DNA of 64,000 bases from Nitratireductor sp. (GCF_017794765.1 NZ_CP051236.1:384672-448671), one strand, 5' to 3'. Positions 9,426 to 18,605 are shown, counted from the stretch's first letter. Translations and numbers: made by a program. The notes: generated by a model not told the origin, from the sequence alone.

Positions 9426-11201
9426 TTGAATCAACTAGACTCTCAGCTGATTTGGGGTCACGGAAAGAAAAGTCGGTCGGTGGATCAAGCACGGGGACAC
9501 TCACCACACGAGCTGTGGGGCCTTGTTGCGCGGCAGGCATGGGCGCGCCTGCGGCGGCGTCTGCGCGCGGGCCCGTCCTATCGCTGGCGCTATTCCGGCC
9601 GCACGCCTGAACGCGTGCTGATAGCGCCGCCGGACCTGCGCATCGCGGATCCCCAGGTTGCACGAGATATCTATCACGGCCAGTTTCTCCTCGCCGGCCA
9701 GCTTGTTGAGACACGCGGCCAGTCTCCGTTCCGCGTGCCGGTCACTGACCCCGCCTGGCAGGAAGCGCTGCACAGTTTCCGCTGGTTGCGCCACATGCGC
9801 GCCGCCCAGAGTGATCTGGCCTCGGCCAATGCCCGCGCTCTGGTGGAGGAGTGGATTTCACTCCACGGCAAGCGCATCTCCGGGCCGCCATGGGAGCCCG
9901 GCACCACATCCCGGCGCGTCATCGCATGGCTTCAGCATTCTTCCGTCGTGTTGCAGGGCGCCGAGCTTCCGTTTTACCGCCAGTTCCTGAAAATGCTCGC
10001 CGTGCAGATGCGCTATCTGCGCACGAACGCCCGTGAGATACCTGATGGAGAAGATCGCCTGCGCGCGCGCATAGCGCTGGCATTCTGCGCCCTTTCGCTT
10101 CCCGCACCCGCCACCGCGGTCAAGGCCGCCAGCCGCAATCTCGCACAGGAGCTTGAGCGACAAATCCTTGCCGATGGGGGCCATGTCTCGCGCAATCCGC
10201 GCGCAATCATGGAACTCCTCACCGACCTTCTGCCACTCCGGCAGACCTATACGAACCAGGCCGAGCAGCCCCCGCAGGCGCTCATCGACGCCGTCGAGCG
10301 CATGCTTCCGGCTTTGCGCTTCTTCCGCCATCGCGATGGTTCCATCGCCCGTTTCAACGGCATGGGCATCACCCAGCACGACAGTGTCGCCGCCATCCTG
10401 CGCTACGATGATACCGGGGGCGCACCCCTCCTGCACGCACCGCATTCAGGCTATGAGCGCCTGGCGCTGGGTGCCACCACCATCATTGCCGATACGGCGG
10501 CACCACCACCGGCCGACCTTTCCCACTTCGCCCATGCGGGCTGCCTGTCTTTCGAGATGTCATCCGGTCGGCACCAGTTCGTGGTCAACAGTGGCATCGA
10601 CAATTACAGTGACGACAGCTATCGCCCGCTGGCGCGCACCACGGCGGCGCATTCCACCATCACAATCAACGACACGTCACAGGCACGCTTCAGCCTTTCA
10701 CCGAAATGGAGCGATCTGATCGGCACTCCGCTGATCGGCGGACCACGCAGGGTCGAGTGCCGGCGCGACGACGGGGCCGGTATCCAGCGCTTCACTGCCA
10801 GTCACAATGGCTATGTCTCACGCTTCGGGCTCATCCACGAACGCGCCCTCTCCTTGTCGGAGGAAGGGGCCCTGCTCGAAGGCGTGGATCGCGTGGTCAG
10901 GCCCGATGGTTCTGCTTCGACGGCAATCGGCAACGATGCGCTCGCTGTGCGTTTTCATATCCACCCCGACATTGACGTTTTCCGGGATCCGGAGGGACGC
11001 CACATTCTCGCAGGTGAAGCTACCGACACCTGGCTCTTCACCGTTGAAGGCATTGTTCCGGTGGTGGAGGAATCGATCTTCTTCGCCGGTCTTGGCGGCC
11101 CCCGCAGGAGCCGCCAGATCGTTCTTTACACCACCGCTTCAGAGCATCCGGAAATTCGCTGGCAGTTCCGCAGGACACACGCAATCAACGGCAACGGTTA
11201 G
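9426..11201 (+). CDS. Heparinase II/III-like family protein
   Basis: A 591-residue protein of the family with an N-terminal alpha-helical toroid (about 30-330) and a C-terminal beta-sandwich heparinase II/III domain (about 340-580). The latter includes HSGYERL, DLSHFAHAGCLSFEMSSG and TAAHSTITINDTSQARF. Members are polysaccharide lyases for uronic-acid glycans, but this Rhizobiales group sits between rsmB and purH and its substrate is unknown; an envelope or capsule polysaccharide is a guess. There is no clear signal peptide. The start is uncertain: an ATG at 9426 lies close after rsmB, and a GTG at 9480 is also possible. Confidence 0.85.
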   Translation: MNQLDSQLIWGHGKKSRSVDQARGHSPHELWGLVARQAWARLRRRLRAGPSYRWRYSGRTPERVLIAPPDLRIADPQVARDIYHGQFLLAGQLVETRGQSPFRVPVTDPAWQEALHSFRWLRHMRAAQSDLASANARALVEEWISLHGKRISGPPWEPGTTSRRVIAWLQHSSVVLQGAELPFYRQFLKMLAVQMRYLRTNAREIPDGEDRLRARIALAFCALSLPAPATAVKAASRNLAQELERQILADGGHVSRNPRAIMELLTDLLPLRQTYTNQAEQPPQALIDAVERMLPALRFFRHRDGSIARFNGMGITQHDSVAAILRYDDTGGAPLLHAPHSGYERLALGATTIIADTAAPPPADLSHFAHAGCLSFEMSSGRHQFVVNSGIDNYSDDSYRPLARTTAAHSTITINDTSQARFSLSPKWSDLIGTPLIGGPRRVECRRDDGAGIQRFTASHNGYVSRFGLIHERALSLSEEGALLEGVDRVVRPDGSASTAIGNDALAVRFHIHPDIDVFRDPEGRHILAGEATDTWLFTVEGIVPVVEESIFFAGLGGPRRSRQIVLYTTASEHPEIRWQFRRTHAINGNG

Positions 11202-11230
11202 ACCAGCGCCAGTCTGATCCGGCTCCCGTT

Positions 11231-12250
11231 TCAAAGCCCGGCAAACGCCGCGATCTCCTCGACAATCGCCTCGTGAACCGCCGCCCGATCGGTCCCTTCA
11301 GGATCGTCGCACACCGGGTCGTCCTTTTCTGCAGCGAGCATAGCCGCGCCTTCCGGCTTGCACTCCGCGAGGAATGTGAAGTGATGGGCGGGCGCAATCG
11401 TCTTCAGCAGCGCCGAGGGCAATCTTGCGGCCAGATTGCTCCCGTCCGGCCCCACATCTGCCGCCTTGAAAAGATTCGCTTCACCTAGATTGATGAGCAG
11501 CACCGGCGTCTTCGTTCTGCCGATGCTCTCGGGCGTTGCGGCATACGTCATGCCCGGATCGATGGCGAAGGCCCGCGTGATGCGATCATCGCGCATCTCG
11601 ACACCGAATCCTTCAGGCAAGGCCGTGAGGTCGACACCTCCCTTGGCGAAGAACACACAGTCCTGACCGTGCTCGCCCATCCGCGCGCAGTAGTCCGCAT
11701 ACGCACCAGGGTCGAAGCGCAGCCCGGCAAGGTTCAGCGCCGTGGCGCCGCCAAGCGAAAAGCCCAGCGATGCAATGCGCGAACGATCCACGTGATCTGC
11801 AAACGCAGGCTCATTAAGCAGCGCGTCGAGTGCAGCGCTGAGATCGGCCGCCCGCTCATCGAGCCGCAGCGAACGGCGCGGAGATGAATCGCCAGATGTG
11901 CTGCCTGGATGGTTCACCGCCAGCACCATCGCACCGCGAAGGGCAAGAGCGGAGGAAAGCCAGGAAATGGTGTCCATATTGCCACCAGAGCCATGCGAGA
12001 GCACGAAGAGCGGAAAGCGCCCCTCCGCCACCGCAGCACCGACATAGGCAGACGTGCCCTCAAACACGGCATTGTCCCCCACCAGCCCACGATAGGTCGG
12101 CGTACCTGCCGGATACCACAGCGAGGCCGCCAGAACCGATGGGCGGTGATCCGCCTTGACCGTCAGGCGATCATACCCGGCATAGGGTTCGGCCATGGCT
12201 GCGCCCGTCAGGCCCATGCCGACGAGAAAAGCAGAAAGCAGTTGTTTCAT
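11231..12250 (-). CDS. Secreted alpha/beta hydrolase (dienelactone-hydrolase-like)
   Basis: A 339-residue alpha/beta hydrolase with a signal peptide cleaved after about residue 20 (AMA). The nucleophile elbow GFSLGG puts the serine at about 165, an oxyanion HGSGGN lies near 86-91, and a late histidine is in PAHHFTFL. It resembles predicted dienelactone hydrolases and platelet-activating-factor-acetylhydrolase-like esterases; the substrate is unknown. The ATG at 12250 is chosen because AAAGGA lies 8 nt upstream. It is divergent from an AraC-type regulator, which may control it. Confidence 0.82.
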   Translation of the reverse strand: MKQLLSAFLVGMGLTGAAMAEPYAGYDRLTVKADHRPSVLAASLWYPAGTPTYRGLVGDNAVFEGTSAYVGAAVAEGRFPLFVLSHGSGGNMDTISWLSSALALRGAMVLAVNHPGSTSGDSSPRRSLRLDERAADLSAALDALLNEPAFADHVDRSRIASLGFSLGGATALNLAGLRFDPGAYADYCARMGEHGQDCVFFAKGGVDLTALPEGFGVEMRDDRITRAFAIDPGMTYAATPESIGRTKTPVLLINLGEANLFKAADVGPDGSNLAARLPSALLKTIAPAHHFTFLAECKPEGAAMLAAEKDDPVCDDPEGTDRAAVHEAIVEEIAAFAGL

Positions 12251-12305
12251 ATCCGTCATCCTTTCATCTGGATAACGCCAATCTGCTCAACCCGCGTTCT
12301 GCCCG

Positions 12306-12345
12306 CGTCCTGAAACCGGTTTCAGGACGTGCGAAACCGGTTTTC
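12306..12345. promoter_or_regulatory. Tandem LacI-type operator-like palindromes
   Basis: CGTCCTGAAACCGGTTTCAG and onward forms a perfect 24-bp palindrome (12306-12329). A second AAACCGGTTT core is at 12334-12343. The two centres are 21 bp apart, about two helical turns. TGAAACCGGTTTCA fits the general LacI-family operator pattern, but no lacI-type gene is in the window. The sites lie 56-95 bp upstream of the hydrolase start. Confidence 0.5.
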
Positions 12346-12422
12346 GAACCAGGCCGTCCACATCGATTCGGAGGCCGCGATATGCAGCCCCCGGCAGTTT
12401 CCCAGCCACGGCCTGCTGCACG

Positions 12423-12513
12423 ATTCGACAGGTTCACCATGAGGGAGTGGATGGGCTGATCACTAAAAAGCTTTCCACCGGAACCTACGCTCCTCATGGT
12501 AAATCTGTCGAAC
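12423..12513. repeat. Imperfect long inverted repeat (REP-like)
   Basis: An arm at 12423-12447 (TTCGACAGGTTCACCATGAGG) is repeated in inverted, slightly diverged form at 12489-12513, with about 40 bp between. TCGACAGGTTCACCATGAGG-type wording recurs in extragenic repeats of alphaproteobacteria. It could be a decayed mobile palindromic element. Confidence 0.6.
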
Positions 12514-12677
12514 CACGCACCGCGCCGATGCCTTGGGATAATATGATCGCTGCTCATACGCATAAGGAGTGATCTGGGATTCACCCCGCTAAACGCACCA
12601 GGGCTTCGGCAAACATTGCCACGGGCCGGCGGCAATGTCACAACGCAAGCCCTTGCAGCAACGCGCAGGCTCCATCC

Positions 12678-13676
12678 ATGCTGGCTCTGCCCATTCCAAC
12701 GATCGTCGCCTTCGTGCTCGGCGGGCTACTGATCCGGATCGCCACCTCCAGCGAGCGCCCACCGTTTCTGATGGCGCTGCTCACGGCCTGTGCAGTGCAA
12801 AGCCTCATTGTGTCTCTGCGTCAGCACTACGGGATCGCGGCTCTTCTGCCTTTTCAGCCCATCACAGCCACATTCGTGCCGCCGCTGACATGGCTGGCGT
12901 TCCAGACGGCCTCGTTCCGTCAGTTCTCATTGCCCCGCGATCTCGTACATCTCGCCGCGCCGGGCTTTGCAGCCTTTTGTGTCATATTCGCTCCCGATAC
13001 TCTGGATACGGTGGTGCCCGCCATCTTCGTTCTTTACGGCTTCGCGATCCTTGCGAAACTGCATCGCAGCGGCGAGGACCTGCCGCTGGCACGGCTTGAG
13101 GCAGGGCGCCTGCCAGCCCGCATCTGGGGTGGCATCGGCCTGGCGCTCGTTCTGTCGGCACTCAGCGACGCGTTTATCGCCTTCGCCTTCATGACTGGAA
13201 AGACCTGGCTGCCGCCATTGATCGTCAGCGTATTCTCGTCCGCCGCCCTGCTTGCCATCGGACTTCTGGCAGTCTCTCCAGGTGCGATCGGCGAGGCAGA
13301 GCCCCAGCGGCCTGAACAGGCACAGAACCCGACTGAACAGGACGCCCATCTCATCGAGAGGCTCGATGCCCTTCTCGAGACCGACAGGCTCTATCTCGAT
13401 CCCTCCCTCACGCTCGCACGGCTCGCACGGCGATTGCACGTGCCGGTCAAGCAACTCTCATCAGCCATCAATCTGGTAAGCGGAGAAAATGTTTCGCGCT
13501 ACATCAACCGCCATCGCATTCAGCATGCCTGTCGCGCGCTGGAAGACGGCGCAAATGTCACCGAAGCCATGCTCTCAAGCGGCTTCAACACCAAATCCAA
13601 TTTCAACCGCGAGTTCCTGCGCATCACCGGCACGACGCCGCGCGAATGGAACGCGAGGATCGCCGCTCACGATTAG
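12678..13676 (+). CDS. Membrane-anchored AraC family transcriptional regulator
   Basis: A 332-residue protein with about seven hydrophobic segments in residues 1-215, a linker rich in Glu/Gln/Pro (about 215-235), and a C-terminal AraC-type double helix-turn-helix (about 240-330: LTLARLARRLHVPVKQLSSAIN, then VTEAMLSSGFNTKSNFNREF). It probably senses a signal at the membrane and regulates the divergent hydrolase gene; this is inferred from position. The ribosome-binding site is weak, so the start is moderately sure. Confidence 0.82.
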   Translation: MLALPIPTIVAFVLGGLLIRIATSSERPPFLMALLTACAVQSLIVSLRQHYGIAALLPFQPITATFVPPLTWLAFQTASFRQFSLPRDLVHLAAPGFAAFCVIFAPDTLDTVVPAIFVLYGFAILAKLHRSGEDLPLARLEAGRLPARIWGGIGLALVLSALSDAFIAFAFMTGKTWLPPLIVSVFSSAALLAIGLLAVSPGAIGEAEPQRPEQAQNPTEQDAHLIERLDALLETDRLYLDPSLTLARLARRLHVPVKQLSSAINLVSGENVSRYINRHRIQHACRALEDGANVTEAMLSSGFNTKSNFNREFLRITGTTPREWNARIAAHD

Positions 13677-14290
13677 CCGTGTAACGCCGAGCCAATCGCA
13701 AGCGCGGAGAAGCCAAACAGGATCGTTCCCGATATGCGCGATACCCAAACCGACAGACCGTCAGGCAGCCGTGCACGCGCCAGCGCCACACCGCCACTCA
13801 AGATAAACCACCACAGAAGCGAGCCGAGAAAAACGCCAGTCACGACGACCGCCGCATCGGTAGGACGTGGAGAATCCGCCAGCCCGAGACCGGCAAACAT
13901 CGCCGCAAAGGCGAGAATGGTCATCGGATTGGTGATTGTCAGAAAAAACGTGGCCGCAGCGGTCCCGAACAGATCGCTTGCCCGGGCCCTGGCAGCGACC
14001 CGCGGCGGTACTGCCGAAAAACTCTTCCAGCCGAGCCATGCTAGAAACAGGCCTCCGGCAAGCTTTAGCGGCACATCGACCATCGCAAGGGCCGCCGCAA
14101 ACGCCGCAAACCCGACTGCTGCCAGCGCCGCATAGAGAGCATCTGCAAGGGCCGTGCCCAGACCGCCGGCAAGGCCGGCCCACAGCCCATGCTCGAGCGT
14201 TCTGTTCACACACAACGCCCCGATTGGCCCAAGCGGCGCCGCAACGGCCAACCCAAGCAGCACGCTCTTGCCGAACAGGAGCGCATCCAT
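13673..14290 (-). CDS. LysE family amino-acid exporter
   Basis: A 205-residue, six-helix protein of the LysE/RhtB translocator family, with the N-terminal signature GPIGALCVNRTLEHG and the LGWKSF segment after helix three. It exports an amino acid or analogue across the inner membrane. The ATG at 14290 has AAAGG 8 nt upstream and follows the Lrp-type gene stop by 4 bp, so the two are co-transcribed. This is the classic pairing in which an Lrp regulator controls efflux of its own ligand. It converges on the AraC gene with a 4-bp overlap. Confidence 0.9.
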   Translation of the reverse strand: MDALLFGKSVLLGLAVAAPLGPIGALCVNRTLEHGLWAGLAGGLGTALADALYAALAAVGFAAFAAALAMVDVPLKLAGGLFLAWLGWKSFSAVPPRVAARARASDLFGTAAATFFLTITNPMTILAFAAMFAGLGLADSPRPTDAAVVVTGVFLGSLLWWFILSGGVALARARLPDGLSVWVSRISGTILFGFSALAIGSALHG

Positions 14291-14294
14291 GGCA

Positions 14295-14747
14295 TCAGCC
14301 TTTTTCAACCGGCGCGAAGGATCCCGGCTCTACCGTCGACAGGGCGACAACAGATTCGCTGCGGGCGAGAAAGCCATGTTTCTTCATGTCTTCCAGAACG
14401 CTTTCCACATCGGCGAGTGAGGGCACCCGCGCCTTGATGAGATAGGACCACGGGCCAGTCACATGGTGGCATTCCTCTACCGCCTTGTGGGCAGCCGCAA
14501 AAACGCGAAACGCCTCTTCATTGACGTTCTGAACCAGTGATACCCAGATGAAAACAAGCACCGGACAGCCCAGCGCCGCCGGATCGGCATCCACCGTGAA
14601 ACGCCGGATAACACCGCTTGCCGAAAGCCGGCGAATGCGCTCATTGACCGCCGAAGCTGACAGCCCCACCACACCACCAATATCAGCCAGAGAGCGGCGG
14701 GCATCTTCCGCCAGAAGGGTCACGATTTTATGGTCAATCTGATCCAT
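14295..14747 (-). CDS. Lrp/AsnC family transcriptional regulator
   Basis: A 150-residue regulator with an N-terminal winged helix-turn-helix (1-60: LAEDARRSLADIGGVVGLSASAVNERIRRL) and a C-terminal RAM ligand-binding domain (about 65-140). It probably senses an amino acid and activates the downstream LysE exporter. Its promoter region carries repeated TTCYGCAAAT motifs that look like its own binding sites. The ligand cannot be told from sequence. Confidence 0.92.
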   Translation of the reverse strand: MDQIDHKIVTLLAEDARRSLADIGGVVGLSASAVNERIRRLSASGVIRRFTVDADPAALGCPVLVFIWVSLVQNVNEEAFRVFAAAHKAVEECHHVTGPWSYLIKARVPSLADVESVLEDMKKHGFLARSESVVALSTVEPGSFAPVEKG

Positions 14748-15533
14748 GGCAATTTTTCCGCAAATCCAATTTCCGGAAAATTTGCAGAATAAATGTATTT
14801 AGTCAATAAAATATGCGGTAAAATTCGAATTCTGCCGCAAATCTATCAACATCACTTTCCAGAGTGCGCCATTGGCTCTTGATTGCCACAGGTGATCGCT
14901 GTTGTCGAGTATGCGCCTTGCTGAGCTTATCGAAGGTCGTGCCCGGAAGCAGCCTGACCGATTGCGCGTCAACGCTCTCGGCGCAACCAGAATGTATTAT
15001 GGATCCGTTCCATGCCGATGCGTTGGCAAAACCCCGCGGCCTGCGGCACGGATACCAGGATCAAAGCGGCTTCCGATCCAGGCAGCCGGCGCGTCTGCCT
15101 GGTCATACCCTGTCCAGCTCCAGGCCCCTGGGCGTTTGAAGACACGGCAAGATCGGAAAGATTGGCCACCACGAGAAGTCCGTCACACAACGGGCGGCAC
15201 CGACAGGCGGCTTGTCTTTTACATTCCGTCGCGCGGTCACGATGAGCCCGGCTTCCGCTGTCATGCGCTAAAGCCGCGCTTCCCATCGATGGGGCGGCTC
15301 GCACCGGGACCTGAATCAAGCAGCATCCAGCCAAACTCGCGAGCCTCAAGGTGCGGCTCACGGGCATGAATGATTCCAGGTTTCTCCATCATGCCGGGCA
15401 CCAGGCTCTTTTGAACAATCGATGCATGCCCGATAGTCAGCCAAAAAAGCCGATCGGCCGCCACCAAGCTTGATTTGCATCCCGCCTGCCGGTACGTCCC
15501 CCACATCCTTCCCCAAAGCCGGAGCCGCCTCGC
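14748..15533. other. 786-bp stretch without a recognisable gene
   Basis: Between the Lrp regulator and purH. The first 100 bp are AT-rich and hold Lrp-like sites. The rest is GC-rich and contains open frames on both strands (for example 14902-15369 + and 14969-15367 -), but their translations are Arg/Pro/Ser-rich, lack convincing starts and match no family I know. It may be gene debris left by the insertion of the neighbouring accessory genes, plus the purH promoter. Confidence 0.6.
14756..14838. promoter_or_regulatory. Putative Lrp-type operator array
   Basis: TTCCGCAAAT (14756-14765) is mirrored by ATTTGCAGAA (14780-14789). A 24-bp imperfect palindrome centred on AATTCGAATT runs from 14815 to 14838, flanked by GCGG/CCGC. 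The repeats lie directly upstream of the Lrp-type gene in AT-rich DNA, the usual arrangement for autoregulation in this family. Confidence 0.5.
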
Positions 15534-17150
15534 ATGTCCGTTGCCGCCAAGAACATCCCCGCACCCGATCTCGTTCCCGTCCGCCGCGCGCTTCTGTCGG
15601 TCTCCGACAAGAAGGGCATCGTGGAGTTTGCCCGCGCGCTTTCGGGCCGCAATGTCGAAATCGTCTCAACGGGCGGCACGTCCAGAACACTCTCCGGCGA
15701 AGGTATCCCCGTGCGCGACGTCTCCGAGCTTACGGGTTTTCCCGAGATCATGGACGGACGCGTGAAGACGCTGCATCCGGGCGTCCATGGCGGCCTGCTG
15801 GGCATACGCGACGATGCAGATCATGCCAGCGCGATGAAGGAACACCACATCGCGCCCATCGACCTTCTCGTCATCAATCTCTACCCGTTCGAAGAGGTGC
15901 GCTTCGGCGGTGGCGATTATCCGACCACGGTCGAGAACATCGACATTGGCGGCCCGGCCATGTTGCGCGCAGCAGCCAAGAACCACGCCTATGTAGCCGT
16001 GGTGACCGAACCCGCCGACTATGCCCGCATTCTCGACGCGCTCACCGAAAACGACGGCGCCCTGCCCTATCGCCTGCGCCAGGAGCTCGCCGCCAAAGCT
16101 TTCGCCCGCACCGCAGCCTATGACGCGGCCATCTCCGGCTGGTTCGCTGAAACGCTCAAGGTCAATGCACCGGATTTCCGCGCTGTCGGCGGCAGGCTCA
16201 GGGAAGTGATGCGCTACGGCGAGAACCCGCACCAGACGGCCGGCTTCTACGTCACCGGTGAAAGCCGCCCCGGCGTCGCCACCGCGACCCAGCTTCAGGG
16301 CAAGCAGCTTTCCTACAACAACATCAACGACACGGACGCCGCGTTCGAGCTCGTCTCGGAATTTTCGCCGGAGCGCTCCGCCGCTGTCGCCATCATCAAA
16401 CACGCCAATCCCTGCGGTGTCGCAGAGGGCGCGACGCTTCGGGAAGCCTATGAGAAGGCGCTCGCCTGCGACCCCGTCTCCGCATTCGGCGGCATCGTCG
16501 CGCTCAACCGCCCGCTCGATGCGGAAGCAGCCACCGAGATCGTCAGGATCTTCACCGAGGTCATCATCGCACCCGATGCCACCGAAGAGGCCCGCGCCAT
16601 CGTCGCCGCCAAGAAGAACCTGCGCCTGCTCGTCACCGGCGGGCTCGCCGATCCGCGCGCGCCTGGCCTTGCCGTCAAGACCGTTGCCGGCGGCCTGCTG
16701 GTCCAGGCGCGCGACAATGGCGTGGTCGACGATCTAGACCTGAAGGTCGTGACCAGGCGCGCGCCGAGCGAGAAGGAAATGGCCGATCTCATCTTCGCCT
16801 TCCGCGTCGCCAAGCACGTGAAATCGAACGCCATCGTCTATGTGCGAGACGGCGCGACCGTGGGCGTGGGTGCCGGCCAGATGAGCCGTGTCGATTCCGC
16901 CCGCATCGCCGCGCGCAAGGCCGAGGACGCGGCACAGGCTGCCGGCAATGCCGAACCGCTGACGAAGGGCTCCGTCGTCGCCTCCGACGCCTTCTTCCCC
17001 TTCGCCGATGGGCTTCTCTCCGCCGTGGAAGCCGGCGCCACCGCCGTCATCCAGCCGGGCGGCTCCATGCGCGACGACGAGGTCATCGCCGCCGCCGACG
17101 AGCATGGCATCGCCATGGTCATGACCGGCATGCGCCACTTCCGTCACTGA
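15534..17150 (+). CDS. purH: Bifunctional AICAR transformylase / IMP cyclohydrolase
   Basis: Performs the last two steps of IMP synthesis. The 538-residue protein has the MGS-like cyclohydrolase domain (about 15-160: [19 protein letters not shown]) and the transformylase domain (about 165-538: KHANPCGVA near 287, [21 protein letters not shown]). The ATG at 15534 gives the normal length. It is the housekeeping gene after heparinase II/III in related genomes, here separated from it by about 4.3 kb. Confidence 0.97.
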   Translation: MSVAAKNIPAPDLVPVRRALLSVSDKKGIVEFARALSGRNVEIVSTGGTSRTLSGEGIPVRDVSELTGFPEIMDGRVKTLHPGVHGGLLGIRDDADHASAMKEHHIAPIDLLVINLYPFEEVRFGGGDYPTTVENIDIGGPAMLRAAAKNHAYVAVVTEPADYARILDALTENDGALPYRLRQELAAKAFARTAAYDAAISGWFAETLKVNAPDFRAVGGRLREVMRYGENPHQTAGFYVTGESRPGVATATQLQGKQLSYNNINDTDAAFELVSEFSPERSAAVAIIKHANPCGVAEGATLREAYEKALACDPVSAFGGIVALNRPLDAEAATEIVRIFTEVIIAPDATEEARAIVAAKKNLRLLVTGGLADPRAPGLAVKTVAGGLLVQARDNGVVDDLDLKVVTRRAPSEKEMADLIFAFRVAKHVKSNAIVYVRDGATVGVGAGQMSRVDSARIAARKAEDAAQAAGNAEPLTKGSVVASDAFFPFADGLLSAVEAGATAVIQPGGSMRDDEVIAAADEHGIAMVMTGMRHFRH

Positions 17151-17167
17151 CGCAGGCTGTGCAAAGG

Positions 17168-17191
17168 ATCAGGAGGCGCCCGCCTCCTGAT
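17168..17191. terminator. Shared hairpin between purH and the MFS gene
   Basis: ATCAGGAGGC and GCCTCCTGAT form a perfect 10-bp stem with a 4-nt loop, overlapping the MFS gene's stop and lying 18 bp after the purH stop. It has no clear U-tract, so termination on either strand is plausible but not certain. Confidence 0.45.
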
Positions 17192-18605
17192 GCCGGCTCT
17201 TCACGAAAGGCAGAAGCACCAGCCCGATGAGGAACAGAACGAGGATCGGCGTCACGCCGAGCCGCTGCGCGTCCTCGACGGAAAACCCGAAGCCCTCCGA
17301 AGCGAAATACCCGGTCGCAATGGCGATGGCGAATGGCCCGATAAAGGTCGTCGCCTTTCCCGAAAGCGCGTAGAGCCCGAACGCTTCTGTCACCCGCTCG
17401 CGTGAAACCTGATCCACCAGCAGCGTGCGCGAGGCTGCCTGGATCGCCCCGCCCGCAGCGCCGATGAAGGCTCCTGCCACGAAGAAGGCAATGTCGGGCA
17501 GGCTGCTTGCCCCAGCCCCGCCGATCGGCATGAAAAGAAGCTCCTCACGCGTGGTGGAAATCACCAGAAGCGCGCACATGGTCAGCACCACGATGGAAAC
17601 GCTCACCACCAGCTTCGGCCCGAAACGCCTGTCCATCCGCCCGCCCAGCCACGCGCCCAGCGCGCCGGTCACATTGGCGAGAATCCCGAAAAGGCCGATC
17701 TGCGTGATGGACCAGTTGAGCACGCCAGCCGCATAGATGCCGCCAAAGGCATAGAGCGCGTTGAGCGCATCGCGGTAGAACATGGACGACAGGAGAAAGC
17801 TGAAATAGCTCCGCTCGCCCGGCAGCCGCTTCAGCGTGGCGCTTAGCCGGCCGAGCCCTTCGCGGATCGCCCCCGTCGCCGCCTTGCGGCGCGGCGCATC
17901 GGGCGTGAACAGAAACATAGGCAGCACGAACAGCGCATACCATAAGCCCGTCAGCGGCCCTGCCGCCCGGTCGCCCTCACGCGCAGCCGGATCGAGCCCG
18001 AAGATCGGCTCCAGCCCCAGAAGCGTGCGGCCCGTATCAGGCTGCGCTGCCATGAAGCCGAGCACCAGAACCAGCGACAGGAGCCCACCGAGATACCCCA
18101 GCCCCCAGGCAGAGCCCGAAAGCCGCCCAAGCTCAGAGCGCGGCACGAGATCGGGCATCATCGCATTGTTGAAGACAGCGGCGAACTCCATGCCGAACAC
18201 GGCAAGCGCCACGGCAAGCAGAACCAGTCCCACATGCCCGCCCCCCGGTGCTGCGAACCAGAGCGACGCGCAGGCCAGAACCCCGATCACCGAAAACACG
18301 AAAATCCACGGCTTACGCGGCCCCGTCGCATCGGCAATCGCCCCCAGAACCGGCGAGGAAACCGCAATGGCAAGCCCGCCAATCCCCGTGGCGAGCCCCC
18401 AGAGTTCCTGCCCGCGCGCCGCATCGGGCGCGACGGCGGAAGCAAAATAGGGCGCGAAGACAAAGGTGATGATGAGCGTGTGAAAGGGTTGCTGCGCCCA
18501 GTCAAAGAACATCCAGCCCCATATGCCACGGCGGGGCACGGTTCCGTGCTCCGCCGGTGGCATGTTCATCCCGGCGTCTTCCGGCGCCCCGGCGAGATCA
18601 GACAC
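17169..18605 (-). CDS. MFS transporter, UMF1/Atg22-like family
   Basis: A 478-residue protein with about 12 membrane helices. The N-terminal WGWMFFDWAQQPFHTLI segment and the MDRRFGPK loop place it in the UMF1 (vacuole-efflux Atg22-like) group of the major facilitator superfamily, whose bacterial substrates are largely unknown. The GTG at 18605 overlaps the stop of the glutamate dehydrogenase gene, so coupling is likely. An ATG at 18569 with a GGAAG upstream is an alternative start. The operon position suggests transport linked to amino-acid catabolism, which is inference. Confidence 0.88.
   Translation of the reverse strand: MSDLAGAPEDAGMNMPPAEHGTVPRRGIWGWMFFDWAQQPFHTLIITFVFAPYFASAVAPDAARGQELWGLATGIGGLAIAVSSPVLGAIADATGPRKPWIFVFSVIGVLACASLWFAAPGGGHVGLVLLAVALAVFGMEFAAVFNNAMMPDLVPRSELGRLSGSAWGLGYLGGLLSLVLVLGFMAAQPDTGRTLLGLEPIFGLDPAAREGDRAAGPLTGLWYALFVLPMFLFTPDAPRRKAATGAIREGLGRLSATLKRLPGERSYFSFLLSSMFYRDALNALYAFGGIYAAGVLNWSITQIGLFGILANVTGALGAWLGGRMDRRFGPKLVVSVSIVVLTMCALLVISTTREELLFMPIGGAGASSLPDIAFFVAGAFIGAAGGAIQAASRTLLVDQVSRERVTEAFGLYALSGKATTFIGPFAIAIATGYFASEGFGFSVEDAQRLGVTPILVLFLIGLVLLPFVKSRHQEAGAS

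Larger units (their letters stand above)
12260..12677. promoter_or_regulatory. Repeat-rich divergent intergenic region
   Basis: This 418-bp gap separates the secreted hydrolase and the AraC-type regulator and codes for no recognisable gene. It holds two AAACCGGTTT palindromes near the hydrolase, a large imperfect inverted repeat in the middle, and a hairpin ACATTGCC/GGCAATGT (12614-12639) about 40 bp before the regulator start. Confidence 0.6.

Noticed and set aside
14902-15369. 155-codon frame before purH and the antisense 132-codon frame at 14969-15367
   Set aside because: Both translations are Arg/Pro/Ser-rich, have no ribosome-binding site and match no family; neither is reported as a gene.
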